From contig JADNYJ010000008.1 in the NCBI GenBank assembly GCA_015501075.1, forward strand, positions 434,001-498,000: DNA of 64,000 bases, given 5' to 3'. Below the pieces are notes generated by a model that searched no databases, was not told where the DNA came from, and saw only the letters and a program-made list of their open reading frames with translations. Made by a program: the position numbers and the translations under genes. Positions within the stretch are counted from its first letter, which is position 1. Every line of letters starts with the position of its first letter. Positions 45,513 to 56,722 of the stretch are shown piece after piece. Origin of the DNA: Gymnopilus junonius (Eukaryota > Basidiomycota > Agaricomycetes > Agaricales > Galerinaceae).

Positions 45513-47696
45513 ATGCGCCGAACTACTATTCTTCTCTCGAAAATCTTGACTTTGACTGGAGTTGCCTTCGCGGCGACCCCAAAATGGGAGTTTGTCCAAA
45601 ATGGAACAAGTGGCGTCCTGGCTCTAGAAGCGATTGTTGTGTCGCCGACGTTGGCTATTTTCATGGACAGAGCACCAATGATCCGTTGACGATTGCCGGT
45701 GCTCCTGCTTGGGCCTCCTCTGGAATTTTAAAACCAACACGGCCACTCCGTTGAGGCTCATAACCGACAGTTTCTGTGCTTCTGGAGGATTTTTAAGCAA
45801 TGGAACCATGGTGAGGTTTTATTTTCGAAGACATGGTGACACTCAAACTGACAACCCTCTTGTTGATATACGATAGGTCAGCGTTGGCGGAAACATTCCT
45901 GCCATCACTGCAGCTCAAGATGGTCGTATGGGCCTCCGGCTTTTCGAGCCGTGCGACGACCCTGATGGTGTCGGGTGTACGTTCATTGACGACCCTGCCA
46001 CCCTTCATCTTGTCGAGAACCGATGGTACCCTTCTGCGGTCAGGATTTTCGATGGATCTATAGTATGTTGTGAGGTTTCTTTTTTACATACCCTGTTGAC
46101 GCGCTGTAGATGGTTGTCGGAGGCATGCATGAAGAGACTCCCTTCTACAATACTGACCCAGCCAATACCATCGAATTTTTCCCGTCGAAAGATAACGATG
46201 TTCCACGTCAGTCTCCCTTCCTAGCCAGGACCGTTCCTGCAAACCTCTTCCCAAGGTGAGGTTTTTTTATCTTACATCATTCCAGTTTATCGACTGGCCT
46301 CGTCAGGCTGCTTTCTTTGCCTGATGGGAGAGTCCTAATGATCGCAAACAACCAAACTATCATCTACGACATTGAGAAAAACACGAGGAAGTATTGCCCG
46401 AGATTCCAAATGGTGTCCGCGTAACAAACCCAATGGATGGTACTGCCACCCTACTGCCCTTGTCCCCACCAAATTTCATCCCAGAAGTCCTCGTCTGTGG
46501 CGGTAGCAACTCAAGCGACCAGATTCCGTCTGAACAGCTGTCTTCTCAAGATCCTGCCAGTGACCAATGCAGCCGAATGACGATTACGCCAGCGGGTATT
46601 AAGAAAGGGTGGCAAATTGAACATATGCTCGAACCTCGAATTATGCCCGAATTTATCCTTATTCCGAATGGCCAAGTTTTGATTACAAACGGCGGTGGGA
46701 CTGGATACGCAGCTATTTCTTCTGTTGGCAATACCATCGGGAATTCCAATGCTGACCACCCAGTGTAAATTCTAACGCATATGTCTACTGGAGTCCTAAA
46801 GCTGACTTCTCTTTCAGGTTGAGACCTTCACTTTATAGCCCTGATGCACCCCTTGGAAAGCGTATCAGCAATGCCGCACTCCCTTCGACCAATATTCCAC
46901 GCATGTACCACTCCACCGCTACTTTGACTCCTGCGGGGTAATACTTCCTAACTTATTTGCCCGGTGAAGTGCTAATTTCTTATCGTTAGGAACATCATGT
47001 TAGCAGGTTCAAATCCCAATCCCGAGGTCGTCAATAACAGTGAGTTCCACACGTAAGCTCTTGCTTCGTAAATATGTATTCCCACATAACCCATTCGCTG
47101 ATGAAGGGAATTCCGTGTTGAATTTTTGAACCCACCGTTCATGTCGGTTCCTCGGCCTCAACTATCGAAAGTGCCGACCAAAATCGGCTTCAACCAGCCA
47201 TTCACCATTGAGATCGATGTTCCTAGCAATCTTAAAGCCTCTACGATCCAAGGTGACAATTTGTCTGACTGCGGTGATTCACGAGCTGATTGATGTCTCT
47301 GCATCAGTTGCTCTGATGGACCTCGGGTTCTCTAGTCATGCGTTCCATGTCAGCCAGCGCTTAGTCTTCATGAATGCAGTCCTAGCTCCAAACCGAAAGA
47401 GTATGCTCATCACAAGTCCGCCGAATAACCGAGTCTTCCCACCTGGCCCAGGTACTCGCTGTTTTTCATTTTCTCATCAACTGTCGACTTATTTATTCAT
47501 TTTCTCCTTTTCACCTCAGCATTCCTCTTCGTAACGATTGATGATGTGACCAGTGAAGGAAGTCGATTAATTATCGGGAATGGATTGGCTCCACCGGTCA
47601 AGGACCAAGGTATATCAATCTAAGCGCCAATGCTCCAGCATTACATCCGGTTGTCTTGTTGCAGTGCCTTTCCATGTAAAGTCCCACTTTAAATGA
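45513..47696 (+). CDS. glyoxal oxidase-like copper radical oxidase (AA5)
   Basis: Secreted H2O2-generating oxidase of small aldehydes, supporting peroxidases in lignin decay. Exons 45513-45810, 45877-46062, 46110-46255, ~46286-46764, 46818-46937, 46990-47052, 47107-47252, 47308-47451, 47520-47609 and 47665-47696. Signal peptide [21 protein letters not shown]; then [39 protein letters not shown] (Cys of the Tyr-Cys cofactor), [10 protein letters not shown] (partner Tyr), [23 protein letters not shown] (Tyr-His copper ligands), [12 protein letters not shown] (second His), [16 protein letters not shown] (family C-terminus). Single-base deficits are apparent near 45670, 45717 and 46384, each restoring frame with one base. 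Either consensus errors or a recent pseudogene. Confidence 0.88.
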
Positions 47697-47849
47697 AAGT
47701 ATATATCCGAAACACTGCGCACCAGGTTGATTCATTATTTTCTAATATATTTATCCTGATACACCCATTTGCTCGAGACTGCCCATTAATGCTTGTCGTT
47801 AGGAGAGGCCTTGCTTGAGCATCGTGCCACGGCAATATAAAGATAAGAT

Positions 47850-47995
47850 CTCTAGTCTTATCTCAATAACTCACACGACGGGCAAGCAACTGTCCAAACG
47901 GCCCAAAATGAGCACTTTTATATTACAAAATGCTCACTTCGAGCCAATTGGACAGCTGCTTGCCCCCCGTGTCATACAAGACCCCGAGATAGACC
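47850..47995. repeat. long imperfect hairpin, possible small MITE
   Basis: Arms GGGCAAGCAACTGTCCAAAC and complement of TTGGACAGCTGCTTGCCCC flank a short AT-rich loop with paired AATGAGCA / TGCTCATT segments; pairing extends weakly outward to GTCTTATCTC / GAGATAGAC. Target duplication not resolved. Confidence 0.55.
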
Positions 47996-48486
47996 AAAAA
48001 AGGGGAGGAGCAAACTGATGTACATGAATTCGGGGACATCTGCTTAAGTATATAGTATATTTTTAGCTCAAGAAAGACGAAAAAAATAAGCGCATTCATC
48101 ATCTTTTAAATATCAATGTCGCTGAACAAGAAGAATAAGGGAAACATATAAATTAATTTAAGCGCTACATGCATACGTGCTACCTGGCGATCTCAATTTA
48201 ATCAGAACCACACCAGAGTTGAAAATCTAACAAGTCCAATCGGGCGTCGAGGAGGATCGGCTAACTATGAAAACACATTGATAAATATTCTACGGGTATG
48301 GTATGCAACGAACGACAAGTGTATGTATATATTATATAGGATATGGCAGTCGACAGTTTATGAATCATCACTGACCGACTGACTGTCTGATAATTGATTG
48401 GATGAATTAAACCGTCCCATTTTTTTCATAAGTGGCAAACTCGGCCAGCCCAAGGTTTGTATGTACTTGACGCACAGTCGCAGAAA
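47996..48486. other. AT-rich convergent spacer
   Basis: Contains TATA-rich stretches but no gene. Confidence 0.4.
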
Positions 48487-50311
48487 TTATGTCGAAAACA
48501 CGCCGATGATCTTGAAAGCGGGCACACCTTGCCCTTCTTCGCCCGTTAGCTGACATTCGACAAAGTGGGATCCTCTGGAAACGTAATGGTCGATGATTTG
48601 TAATCTAGAAAGGAAAAACTCAATAATTGAAGTGCGGAGAGTGCAGAAAACATACGCAGCAGTAGGTTCCCCAACCTGAGCAGCATTCTCAATAAGCTTC
48701 GCGCCGCCATGATTGTCATCCACCCAACATTCAACTGAACTACCCTCTCCAACTTGGGCCACCGGTTCCTTGAGATAATAAATCCCAATATCGCCGGCTC
48801 CGACCTGCATCGGGATCCTAATCTTACTCGTCGGAAGGGTACTATACCAGTAATGGGCAGTGGTAAGCAACGCCGCTCCGCCTGTCGTTGTTGGGTGATA
48901 CGGGAACCATCCAGAACCGTAGAACAGCGAAGGGGGCAGCGGGTTGATCAGGTCGTTGGCTGATACACAGAAGGGAGCTACTTCTTCATAGGGCCGTCCT
49001 GAGTTGGGGCGGGTGTTAATCCGCCCTGGGGGCACAGTCATGAGTGCGCGGTGGGCAGCGGCGGCTTCTTTGATTTGGTTTTCTTGTTTAATGCGATTGG
49101 CTTCTGCAACGGCGTCCTTCTCCTTATCTTCAGGTTCGGGAACGCCCTTTCTCTGGCCGACGCCACCGAATAGCCCATGCGAGTCTCCAAGGCCTCCCTC
49201 AGGAGTATGCATCGGCACCGCATCGAACGCAGCTCCATGTGCGATTGACCACGCCGTGCAAATCTGGGATTGCATGTACGCCACCAAGATATCCGTGATT
49301 AAATCATGGCCTGTGACGCTAGCGAGGATAGGGTCGGTGTAGTACTGTTTGATTGAGTTGGGGTCCCGCATGTAGTCTGGGTATACGGCTGATTTAATAG
49401 ATATGTGTGGGACGTCGTAGAATTGGGCCACAACGGTGTGCCAGTGGTCTGGGCCGGCGAAGCCATGGGCGTGATGGACTTGAGGAGAAAAGTGCCCGAG
49501 AAGGAGGACGGCGGGTTGGTCTGGGCGTATGAGGATAGAGCGGATGAGGATTTCGAAGTTTTCCATCATTTCTTCGCCTCTGTAGGGAAAGGCGGGTAAG
49601 TACGTGGTGCTATGAACGAAGGAATGGAAAAAGTGACGTACGGCGGGTCGTCGGTGTCAAGCTCAATGATGACGAGGTCTGTCACATCTGGGAGATGATG
49701 AGAGTTACAGAAGCCAAAGTAACCAGAGTTTGTGCGTCTCATTGCACCATTCGTCAACTCGGATGCTGGGTGAGGGAAAACAGAGTTCCACCATTGGAAG
49801 AATTTGGATGGATACCCCTTGGGCGAAATGGGGTCGTCGCCTGCACCGTGGCAGGCAGATACTGCAACAATTAACAACATCAGAGCCGGAGAATACAAGA
49901 AACCCATATGGCCGAAGACGTACTCGACCCTCCAAGCACACTAATAGTGACAGGCTGACCCGCCAAAGCCTGGTTCAGCACCCTCTGGATCCTCGCCCCG
50001 CTACCCAAGTGCAGCCTACTCTTCGACAGTGTCAGCGCACCATACTTCTTCTCTAGCTCATCCCCAGGCCCATATATAGGACAAAACGCAAAAGGATTTG
50101 GGCCCGCCTCCGTAGCATTGAAGTAATTCTTCGGTTTTAGGTCGGCGTTGGAGTAGTTCTGCACAACGGGGGCGCTGGTGCCTATTGATGGCCAAATAAA
50201 GTGGGTAAAAGAGAGGACAAGGACAAGGACGATGAGCAGGGCCCAGATGCGGTTCGTCACGCCCAGCAGCGAGCGCTGGTGCAGCCTTGTCTTCTCAGAG
50301 TCGGAGGCCAT
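48487..50311 (-). CDS. SGNH-hydrolase-type membrane protein, capsule-associated-like
   Basis: 549 aa from exons 49924-50311, 49642-49861, 48656-49579 and 48487-48604, all in frame. A type II signal anchor lies at residues ~23-45 (IWALLIVLVLVLSFTHFIW). Then TISVLGGSISACHGAGDDP, a GDSL/SGNH block I with the nucleophile Ser candidate, LVIIELDTDDP, LIRPDQPAVLLLGHFSP, and GPDHWHTVVAQFYDVPHIS (D-x-x-H block V). The C-terminal half contains a beta-rich stretch ending VPAFKIIGVFST. Relatives in basidiomycetes are often named capsular-associated proteins; an esterase acting on surface glycans in the Golgi is plausible but inferred. An upstream in-frame ATG at 50407 would add 32 residues. Confidence 0.75.
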
Positions 50312-51547
50312 GCCAGTGCCGTTGGTGTTGTTGTGGTGGTGGTCAAAGTTGTCTTGGACCGGCAGCGAAATGTGTGCCTGTCCCCTCCCCGGTGCTCGTC
50401 GTTGCATGCGACGACCTCACTCCGAAGAAAAAAAGTAGGACTGCAGGGCGCCCGCCGGATACAGCCTTGAATGATGGACAAATCAAGAGACGGTGGCGAC
50501 AACGGCCAAATTTATTTTCGATTCCCGCTCAGGGGAACATTTTTCCCATCCATGGCTTGATCCAAATCTTTCAAATCCTCCATCATCTTAAGCTTTCATG
50601 TACGAAATAATAGCTCATGAATATTAAATGCTTTGGAAACAATCATATCTCATGCCAATTTCGAGTCGATGAGATAGCCCAAACCGTGTATTTTTCAACA
50701 ATTTTCACAACCCGCTCTAGTAAACAGAGAACCAGTCAATATTGGGCTGCCTAGAAATTGTCCCCAAGCACTCTTTTTTCCTCGCTCTGCACTTCATGCT
50801 GAAGCGAGATGTCCGAGTCCTGATCCAGGATGTTGCCCAACATATCCACCTTATCGACAGTGGGATTGAATGTTGAAATGAATTCATTCGTCCAGAGCTT
50901 CGGAGATATAGAAAATGGATTGAAATTGTGTTCATATGTCTTTCCTATCCTTGGTCGTGAGCCCCTGAACTCTTGCTTATTATTGATTCCAACCTAACTT
51001 CTGACCATCAGCTGTCATAGCACATTTTGCGCTGTGCGGGATGGAAGGATGGAATTTGAACGGTCTGATGGAGGGATGATCATGAGAGCAGCAGCTGCGG
51101 GAGACATGAGCACTGTCGGTATCAGGAGCAAAGGAGAAGGACGGTTTTTAGATGGCGCTGGTGCAAGCTGCATTTCAAGCTCCGGAAGCAGGAAGGCATG
51201 TTTCAAGGCCTTTCGTTGGGTTAGTATTGGTAAGATGATGCTCAGGTGCAGCAGTCGACATCGAAGCTCCATCTAATGCCAGAGATGGCCAGTGGGAGGC
51301 GAAACCTATAATCGAACTAGCAAGTCATTGGTCAGAGAGCAGATATATAGGGAGAATAGCATAAACATATGCAATAGACACGAAAGAAGAACCGTCTTCA
51401 GTCTCTAGTACCAGTAGTAGAACCCATCCGCAAGAGAAACAGAGCAGCACGTCCGAGACGCTTCACGTGCGAGTTTAGGCCATGTCGGTCACATTCGTTA
51501 CTTACCTGCAGAACAGCCTCTCTTTATCATCCGTCCAACCAATCGCA
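50312..51547. other. divergent intergenic region
   Basis: Between SGNH gene (minus) and Crinkler-kinase (plus). Frames at 51015-51276 on both strands are unsupported. Confidence 0.4.
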
Positions 51548-53537
51548 ATGTCGGTCAAATTCAACTGTTACTTCCCTGCAGAAAAGCCCTTTTTCTTCGT
51601 CATTAAGGTGGATTCAAATAGTATGATCGTAGAACTATTGGAGGAGATTGCAGTGGAACTCAAAGATTACGGTCGCGAGTTCAAACGTACAGACCTCCAC
51701 CTTTTCAAGGTAAACTTCTTTTTTCTCCCCTAACCACCCAACTAACCCACAGCAGACGGATGTCCCCACCAAACCCAAAGGAACCCTGCTGGAGCGTGCC
51801 CTTCAGTGGCTTCACGAGCAACCAGCCGATAGTGAACTCGATGAAATGGACAGCCTTTCGCTGGCCTTTCCACATGGCCCGCATCCGATCAACCACTTGA
51901 AGCTAGATATCATTGTTGCCGATGCGGAAGGTGTGGTATACTCGATTCTCCAATTCTATCTTACTGATTTGTGTCAGTTCTGGAGATGGTTGATGGTCTG
52001 GGTGATCCGTACGACGTGTATAAAAGGAAGGTCAAGAAAGGTGGGCATTGTGCTGGCATCTCATAGGCACCAACTTTTCTCATTTACGCCTTAGCCCTCA
52101 ACGAGTGTTTAAATAATCGTTTATCCCTTCCATCGCCATCGGAACTAGCCAAGAAGCCCGAAAAGCTGGATGAGGTATTTGGCGGGGAAGAGCATGGCAT
52201 TCACATAGGTCGGCCTGGTGGAGCCCCTGCCGCGATTTTCAACCCTGCCCTTGCTGCCTTGCAGCAAAGTTTGGGCGATCTCGAACAAGTCGACATTTCT
52301 GAGGACGAAGCTTCACAAGCTGCCAACTACATCCGTTGCGCGGTCAAGTTTTATGCAAGTGAAGACCTGCATCAGAAGGCGATCAAAGAGCTAGTCGATG
52401 CAGCGATCGGAGAAACTGGTGAGTGGCAACGTCCTGTTAATATGGCTCATGGTCATGACATCACACCTGACCGTTGCTGGCGGTACGACCCATTTGTCCT
52501 TGAGCTAAAGAACACATTGGGCGTGTACGGAGATGCTCTTCTCCAAGCTATTATCGATTACAGCAGAATAGTTTCGGAAGATGAGGTTCGATGAACAACG
52601 TTTGCCACTTGAACCCTATACTTACCTTCGTTTGCAGTACAAGCCCTTCCGCGAGACCTGTAATTTCCCCATTGTCCTCATTGGTGTCACAGCAAACCGG
52701 CTCGAAATTTCCATTGCTGTTTGTGTTGGACCGATCTACGTAACCAAGCTGCTCACGCTCGACCTTTCCTTTGGGTTCCATGCCTCTGATAATGTTATCC
52801 AACTGGCCCGAGTCTTTAAGATCTTGTCGCGTCATCGAGTAGAACTCAAGAACTATTACAGGAACTTCGAGAACTCGACACCTCCTAGACTCTCCTGTCT
52901 GTTTCCCAACCCGACACCGATCGATCCTTCCAAACCGTTGCCCAAACTTACCTACCGGCAGTTTCTCTCGCGAGCAGGTCAGCCGACACCCGATCTTGTG
53001 GACTTGGGGGGCTGCACCACTGCGATGTACGTCGCCACCCTTGACGATACTAGCGAGGAAGTTATTGTTAAGTTTACTGCTCGTTACAATGAAGCGGCAC
53101 ATCACCTCCTTGCCAAAGCTGAACTTGCTCCGAAACTATATTTCTGTGAGCGTGTTGTCGGCGATCTTTACATGGTTGTTATGGAGCGTGTCAGTGGAAT
53201 ATCTGTTTGGCAGCTCCAGCAAGACAAAACGCCAATTCCTGAAATTGTCCTGACAAAGGTCAAGGAGGCAGTGCGCCTTCTTCACCAGAAAGATTTGGTC
53301 TTTGGGGACTTGCGTTCCAACAACATTCTCTATGTACTAGTTGAAAATCGTGTGGTTCTTGTTGACTTTGATTGGCCTGGGAAGGATGGAGAAGGAAGAT
53401 ATCCAGCCACCCTCAATCGTAGCACCGATATGAGCAATACCTGGCATAAGTGGGTTTTGCCTCATGGTGTTATGCACAAAGAACATGATTTATGGCTAAT
53501 GGAGCAACTGAAGGTGCTTTGTAAACCCAATGTTTAG
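51548..53537 (+). CDS. Crinkler-like N-terminus fused to protein kinase
   Basis: 596 aa from exons 51548-51709, 51756-51930, 51978-52040, 52095-52585 and 52638-53537. Residues 1-55 (VKFNCYFPAEKPFFFVIKVD ... TDLHLFKTDVP) resemble the ubiquitin-like header domain of Crinkler proteins. A middle region (PSELAKKPEKLDEVFGG...) leads to a kinase domain: EEVIVKFTARYNE, LYMVVMERVSGISVWQL, LVFGDLRSNNILYV (GDLRxxN with Phe replacing His/Tyr), VVLVDFDWPGKDGEGRYP (DFD in place of DFG). This GDLRxNN/DFDWxGxxGExRYP pattern marks a large agaricomycete kinase family. Intron 1 ends in a tandem CAGCAG acceptor, giving an optional Gln. Expected intracellular; proposed roles in such families are effector or self/non-self functions. 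An upstream in-frame ATG at 51482 is possible. Confidence 0.82.
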
Positions 53538-54315
53538 CCATGTGTTTAGCCTGCCTTCATTGTATTGACTGATTCCATGTCCACTATTCCATGTAATTTT
53601 GTATGAACAATGTTTTGGATACCTGATTTTATTTTACTGAAATAACTCGGATTTTCTATGATATTTGAGATTGAGTAGACACCAGTGGTTCTGATGTTCT
53701 ATAACTGTGATGTATTCATCCCAAACTCGGAATTCGAACCTTCAAGCGGCTGCTCTCCTCATCTGTGTTACTGTCCTGGATGAATGTATCAGGATTGTAT
53801 ATCACACTTACTATAGTCCTATGCCCCAGGCAATTCCTAATTCCTACCTTGGGATGGGAGAGAGGACTTTGGATGGGCGTAACGGGTTTGGAATGGATAC
53901 CTGAGCAGGTATGAGTGAATTCGCCATAGGACATGTATATCATGACTCTGTAGTATCTCTTTCATCAGAAGAAATGAGTTCCTACCAATGGGTATTTGTA
54001 ATTACAAACATGTATATAGAGCTCAACTATGAAATGAACGCCTCGCGCGTTTGCGAGGGTCCCTTTTCAACCCGGATAGACGCCGTGGAACCGTTTATCC
54101 TAACAGTTGGAAGTAGATTTTGTAGATCATCGTATGTATGAACATTGAATCCCTGTAAATATGAATGCAAAATTCAAATATTTGAAATTTGATCACGTTC
54201 AGGCACGGCCGGGAATAAGTTTATTTTTTCGTGATTTTCACATTGCTTGTCATTCATCACCCCTCTTCTAGGTTTCCTTCCTCTTTCCTTCAAAACGTAG
54301 GCAAAACGGGCCAGG
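53538..54315. other. intergenic
   Basis: No gene or structured element recognised. Confidence 0.4.
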
Positions 54316-55798
54316 ATGCTCAAGGCTGGGCTACAGCAGCAGATGCGCAGGATACCCGTGCCCGTAGCTCTCGCCATCGGCATTCTTTTCGGGTTTATCT
54401 TTGCTAGGATTTTACCATGGACAACTGTGCGTATCATTCTTGGAAGTTCAGCTTTGTTTCTAATCAGTTTTCTTCTAGTCAACAACACCTGTCTGGCGTA
54501 GTGGCCATATACCCTCCAAGGCCCGCCAACAAAGCCGGCAGCCCATTCAATTGCCCACTGTCGACCAACGAGCTCGCGTCCTAGAGCTACTTACCACCCT
54601 CTCGTCGCACTATACCAAAGAGTGTACAAGGAATGCGCAGCCTCTTTACGCCCAGCAGGCTTTGGAGCGATACGCCCCTTTGGTTGGACACAACCCGCCA
54701 ACTTCCAGCTCATGGTTCTCCTCTTTGCTCGGAGGCGGCTCTGCAGAGCTGGACCACGCCCAGGCGGTGAGGAGGGATCTGCAAGTCAGCGAGCACAAGT
54801 ATTTCTTCGCTATCAACCTCTACAACTCATTCGATATCATCCCGGACTTATTCGCTACTCTCTTCCGCATCGCTGCCATATTGGGGTACCACAACGTCTT
54901 TGTGTCAATCTACGAGAACGGGTCGAGCGACCAGACCAAGGCCCTATTACGGATATTTGACGCTCTTACCAAGAGTGTAGGGATGCGCGTTATGATACGG
55001 ACATCCATGCGCACCCGAGGGGCGTTCAACCATCGCATCGAGTACCTGGCTGAAGTTCGCAACTCAGCTTTTGTGCCACTTCATGAGCTGCGCGATTCGG
55101 AGGGGGAATATTTCGACAGCATCATCTTCATGAATGACATTCTGCCCTGTGTCGACGACCTCCTCGAGCTTATTTGGCAGAGTCGTCGGAACAACGCTGG
55201 GATCACATGCGCAGCGGATTATATGTACCACGAAGAGATTGCGTCGCCCGTGTTCTACGACAACTGGGTGGCGCGAGATGTCAACGGAACGGCGTTGGAG
55301 AATGCGCCGTTTGAAAGGATATTCCACCATTTGCCGTCGTCGCAAAGATGGCAGAGGCATTTGCCTATCCAGGTACAGAGCTGCTGGAATGGAATCGCGG
55401 TGTTGGATCCTGCGCCGTTCTATTCCCCGCCGCATGTGCGGTTCAGGATGGCGAAGATCACGGAGGGCGAGTGCAGCGCGAGCGAGTGCAGTTTGATTTG
55501 CAATGATTATTGGGAGGCGGGGTATGGGAGGATCATGATGGTTCCGAGAGTCAAATTGGCTTATGATAGCGTACGTTTCTCTGTTCCTTTCCTTTTCTTC
55601 TTCCTTTACATTTTTGACACCTTTTTCATCCAACAGAAAGTCTTTGATATCATCCACCCCGCACGGCGCAACCTCACTGCCATCAGGGGTTACAAACGTC
55701 TAGGCGGCCTTCCAGACGACCCTCGCACAGATCCTCAAGACCGTACATGGTTCGGGCCTCATGACCGACTTTCACGGAGGAAGAAAGTGAGCCCCTAG
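54316..55798 (+). CDS. alpha-1,3-mannosyltransferase, GT69 (Cap59/CMT1 family)
   Basis: Golgi type II glycosyltransferase, 454 aa from exons 54316-54426, 54479-55570 and 55637-55798. Signal anchor at residues ~13-35 (IPVPVALAIGILFGFIFARILPW). Catalytic region: YFFAINLYNSFDIIPDLFATLF, VFVSIYENGSSDQTKALL, FNHRIEYLAEVRNSAF, DSIIFMNDILPCVDDLLELI, GITCAADYMYHE, FYDNWVARDVNG, QVQSCWNGIAVLDPAPFY (CWNG), ECSLICNDYW, KVFDIIHPARRNL. These match cryptococcal mannosyltransferase 1 and Cap59-related enzymes, which add alpha-1,3-mannose to polysaccharide or glycolipid. Exact acceptor unknown here. Model is clean with GT-AG introns. Confidence 0.93.
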
Positions 55799-56529
55799 GG
55801 TTCGTTCCCGGGCCTTCGCACGGTGCGTAATTGGTTCTATCCTATTGTAAAAGCTGGAATATTCATTTAAAAAATTTCTACTTCTTCATGTAGTATGGTG
55901 TTGGGGCTGGGATGGTGCAGGTGATCTCGAAGGACCAGATGTAGACCCTATCTGGGAGAGAATGCCAAACAGGTCGACGAGGGCTGATGCAGTTCAAGTT
56001 AGGCATGATCGGACGATGCTTCTATGATTCGGATTTGAGCGGATAGAGTCAATGGATGAAGGTCACCTTCATGCTTACTGGTCGTAAATCATTCACCACC
56101 TTCCATGCATGTATCCTTGTCCTTTCGAGGTCCTCCCCTCGAAGAAGAATTGATCGTGAGTTGACAAGGGGAAGACATGAACAATGGGAGGACGGACAGA
56201 GGCTTTGAGTACCAGACAAGCTGAGGGAGAAAGGCGGGATGGACGGAATACCCTGTAACTGCCTGCTCAATGATCTCTTTCTGTTGCTAGACTTTTTATA
56301 TAGGACGCTTTTCTTATGGGTATCATTTGGTATTTGTATAATTAAATTATAGTACGTAGTCGTATATCCAGTCCATACCATACATACATTACATATGCAG
56401 GAATCCTCGTTTTTGCTTACTCAAATATGTAGACTGGGGTTATATTTTCTCTGTGGGTGGCTGGCAAAGAAAAAGTATTGGTTAACAGTGGTACAGATTC
56501 TTTAATCATCGAAAGATGAGCAAAATGGA
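55799..56529. other. intergenic
   Basis: 3' flank of the mannosyltransferase and upstream of tRNA 3' end; nothing recognised. Confidence 0.4.
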
Positions 56530-56616
56530 TGGACACTGTGGGATTTGAACCCACGACCTCATGCAAGCATGCAACCGCAATGCAAAGCAGGCGCGCTACC
56601 CCTGTGCCAAGTGCCC
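56530..56616 (-). tRNA. tRNA-Ala (anticodon UGC), intron-containing
   Basis: 87 nt. Perfect acceptor GGGCACT/AGTGTCC including G3-U70, A73, A box TGGCACAGGGGTAGCGCG, anticodon loop TTTGCA, 15-nt intron after position 37 (TTGCGGTTGCATGCT), T arm GTGGGTTCAAATCCCAC. The mature part differs from the 41733 copy only at acceptor position 5; the introns differ at a few bases. Confidence 0.88.
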
Positions 56617-56722
56617 TTACGAAAAAGAGGACAACGTTGTCTCTATAAGCGTCCAGCCTTGTTTGGGAGTCACTTTCTGCCAGGCTATTTTCGACTCCTC
56701 CCAACTTCCTCCAACACCGACC

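Noticed and set aside
55064..55657. Minus-strand 197-codon frame in the mannosyltransferase gene
   Set aside because: Antisense shadow of GT69 coding sequence.
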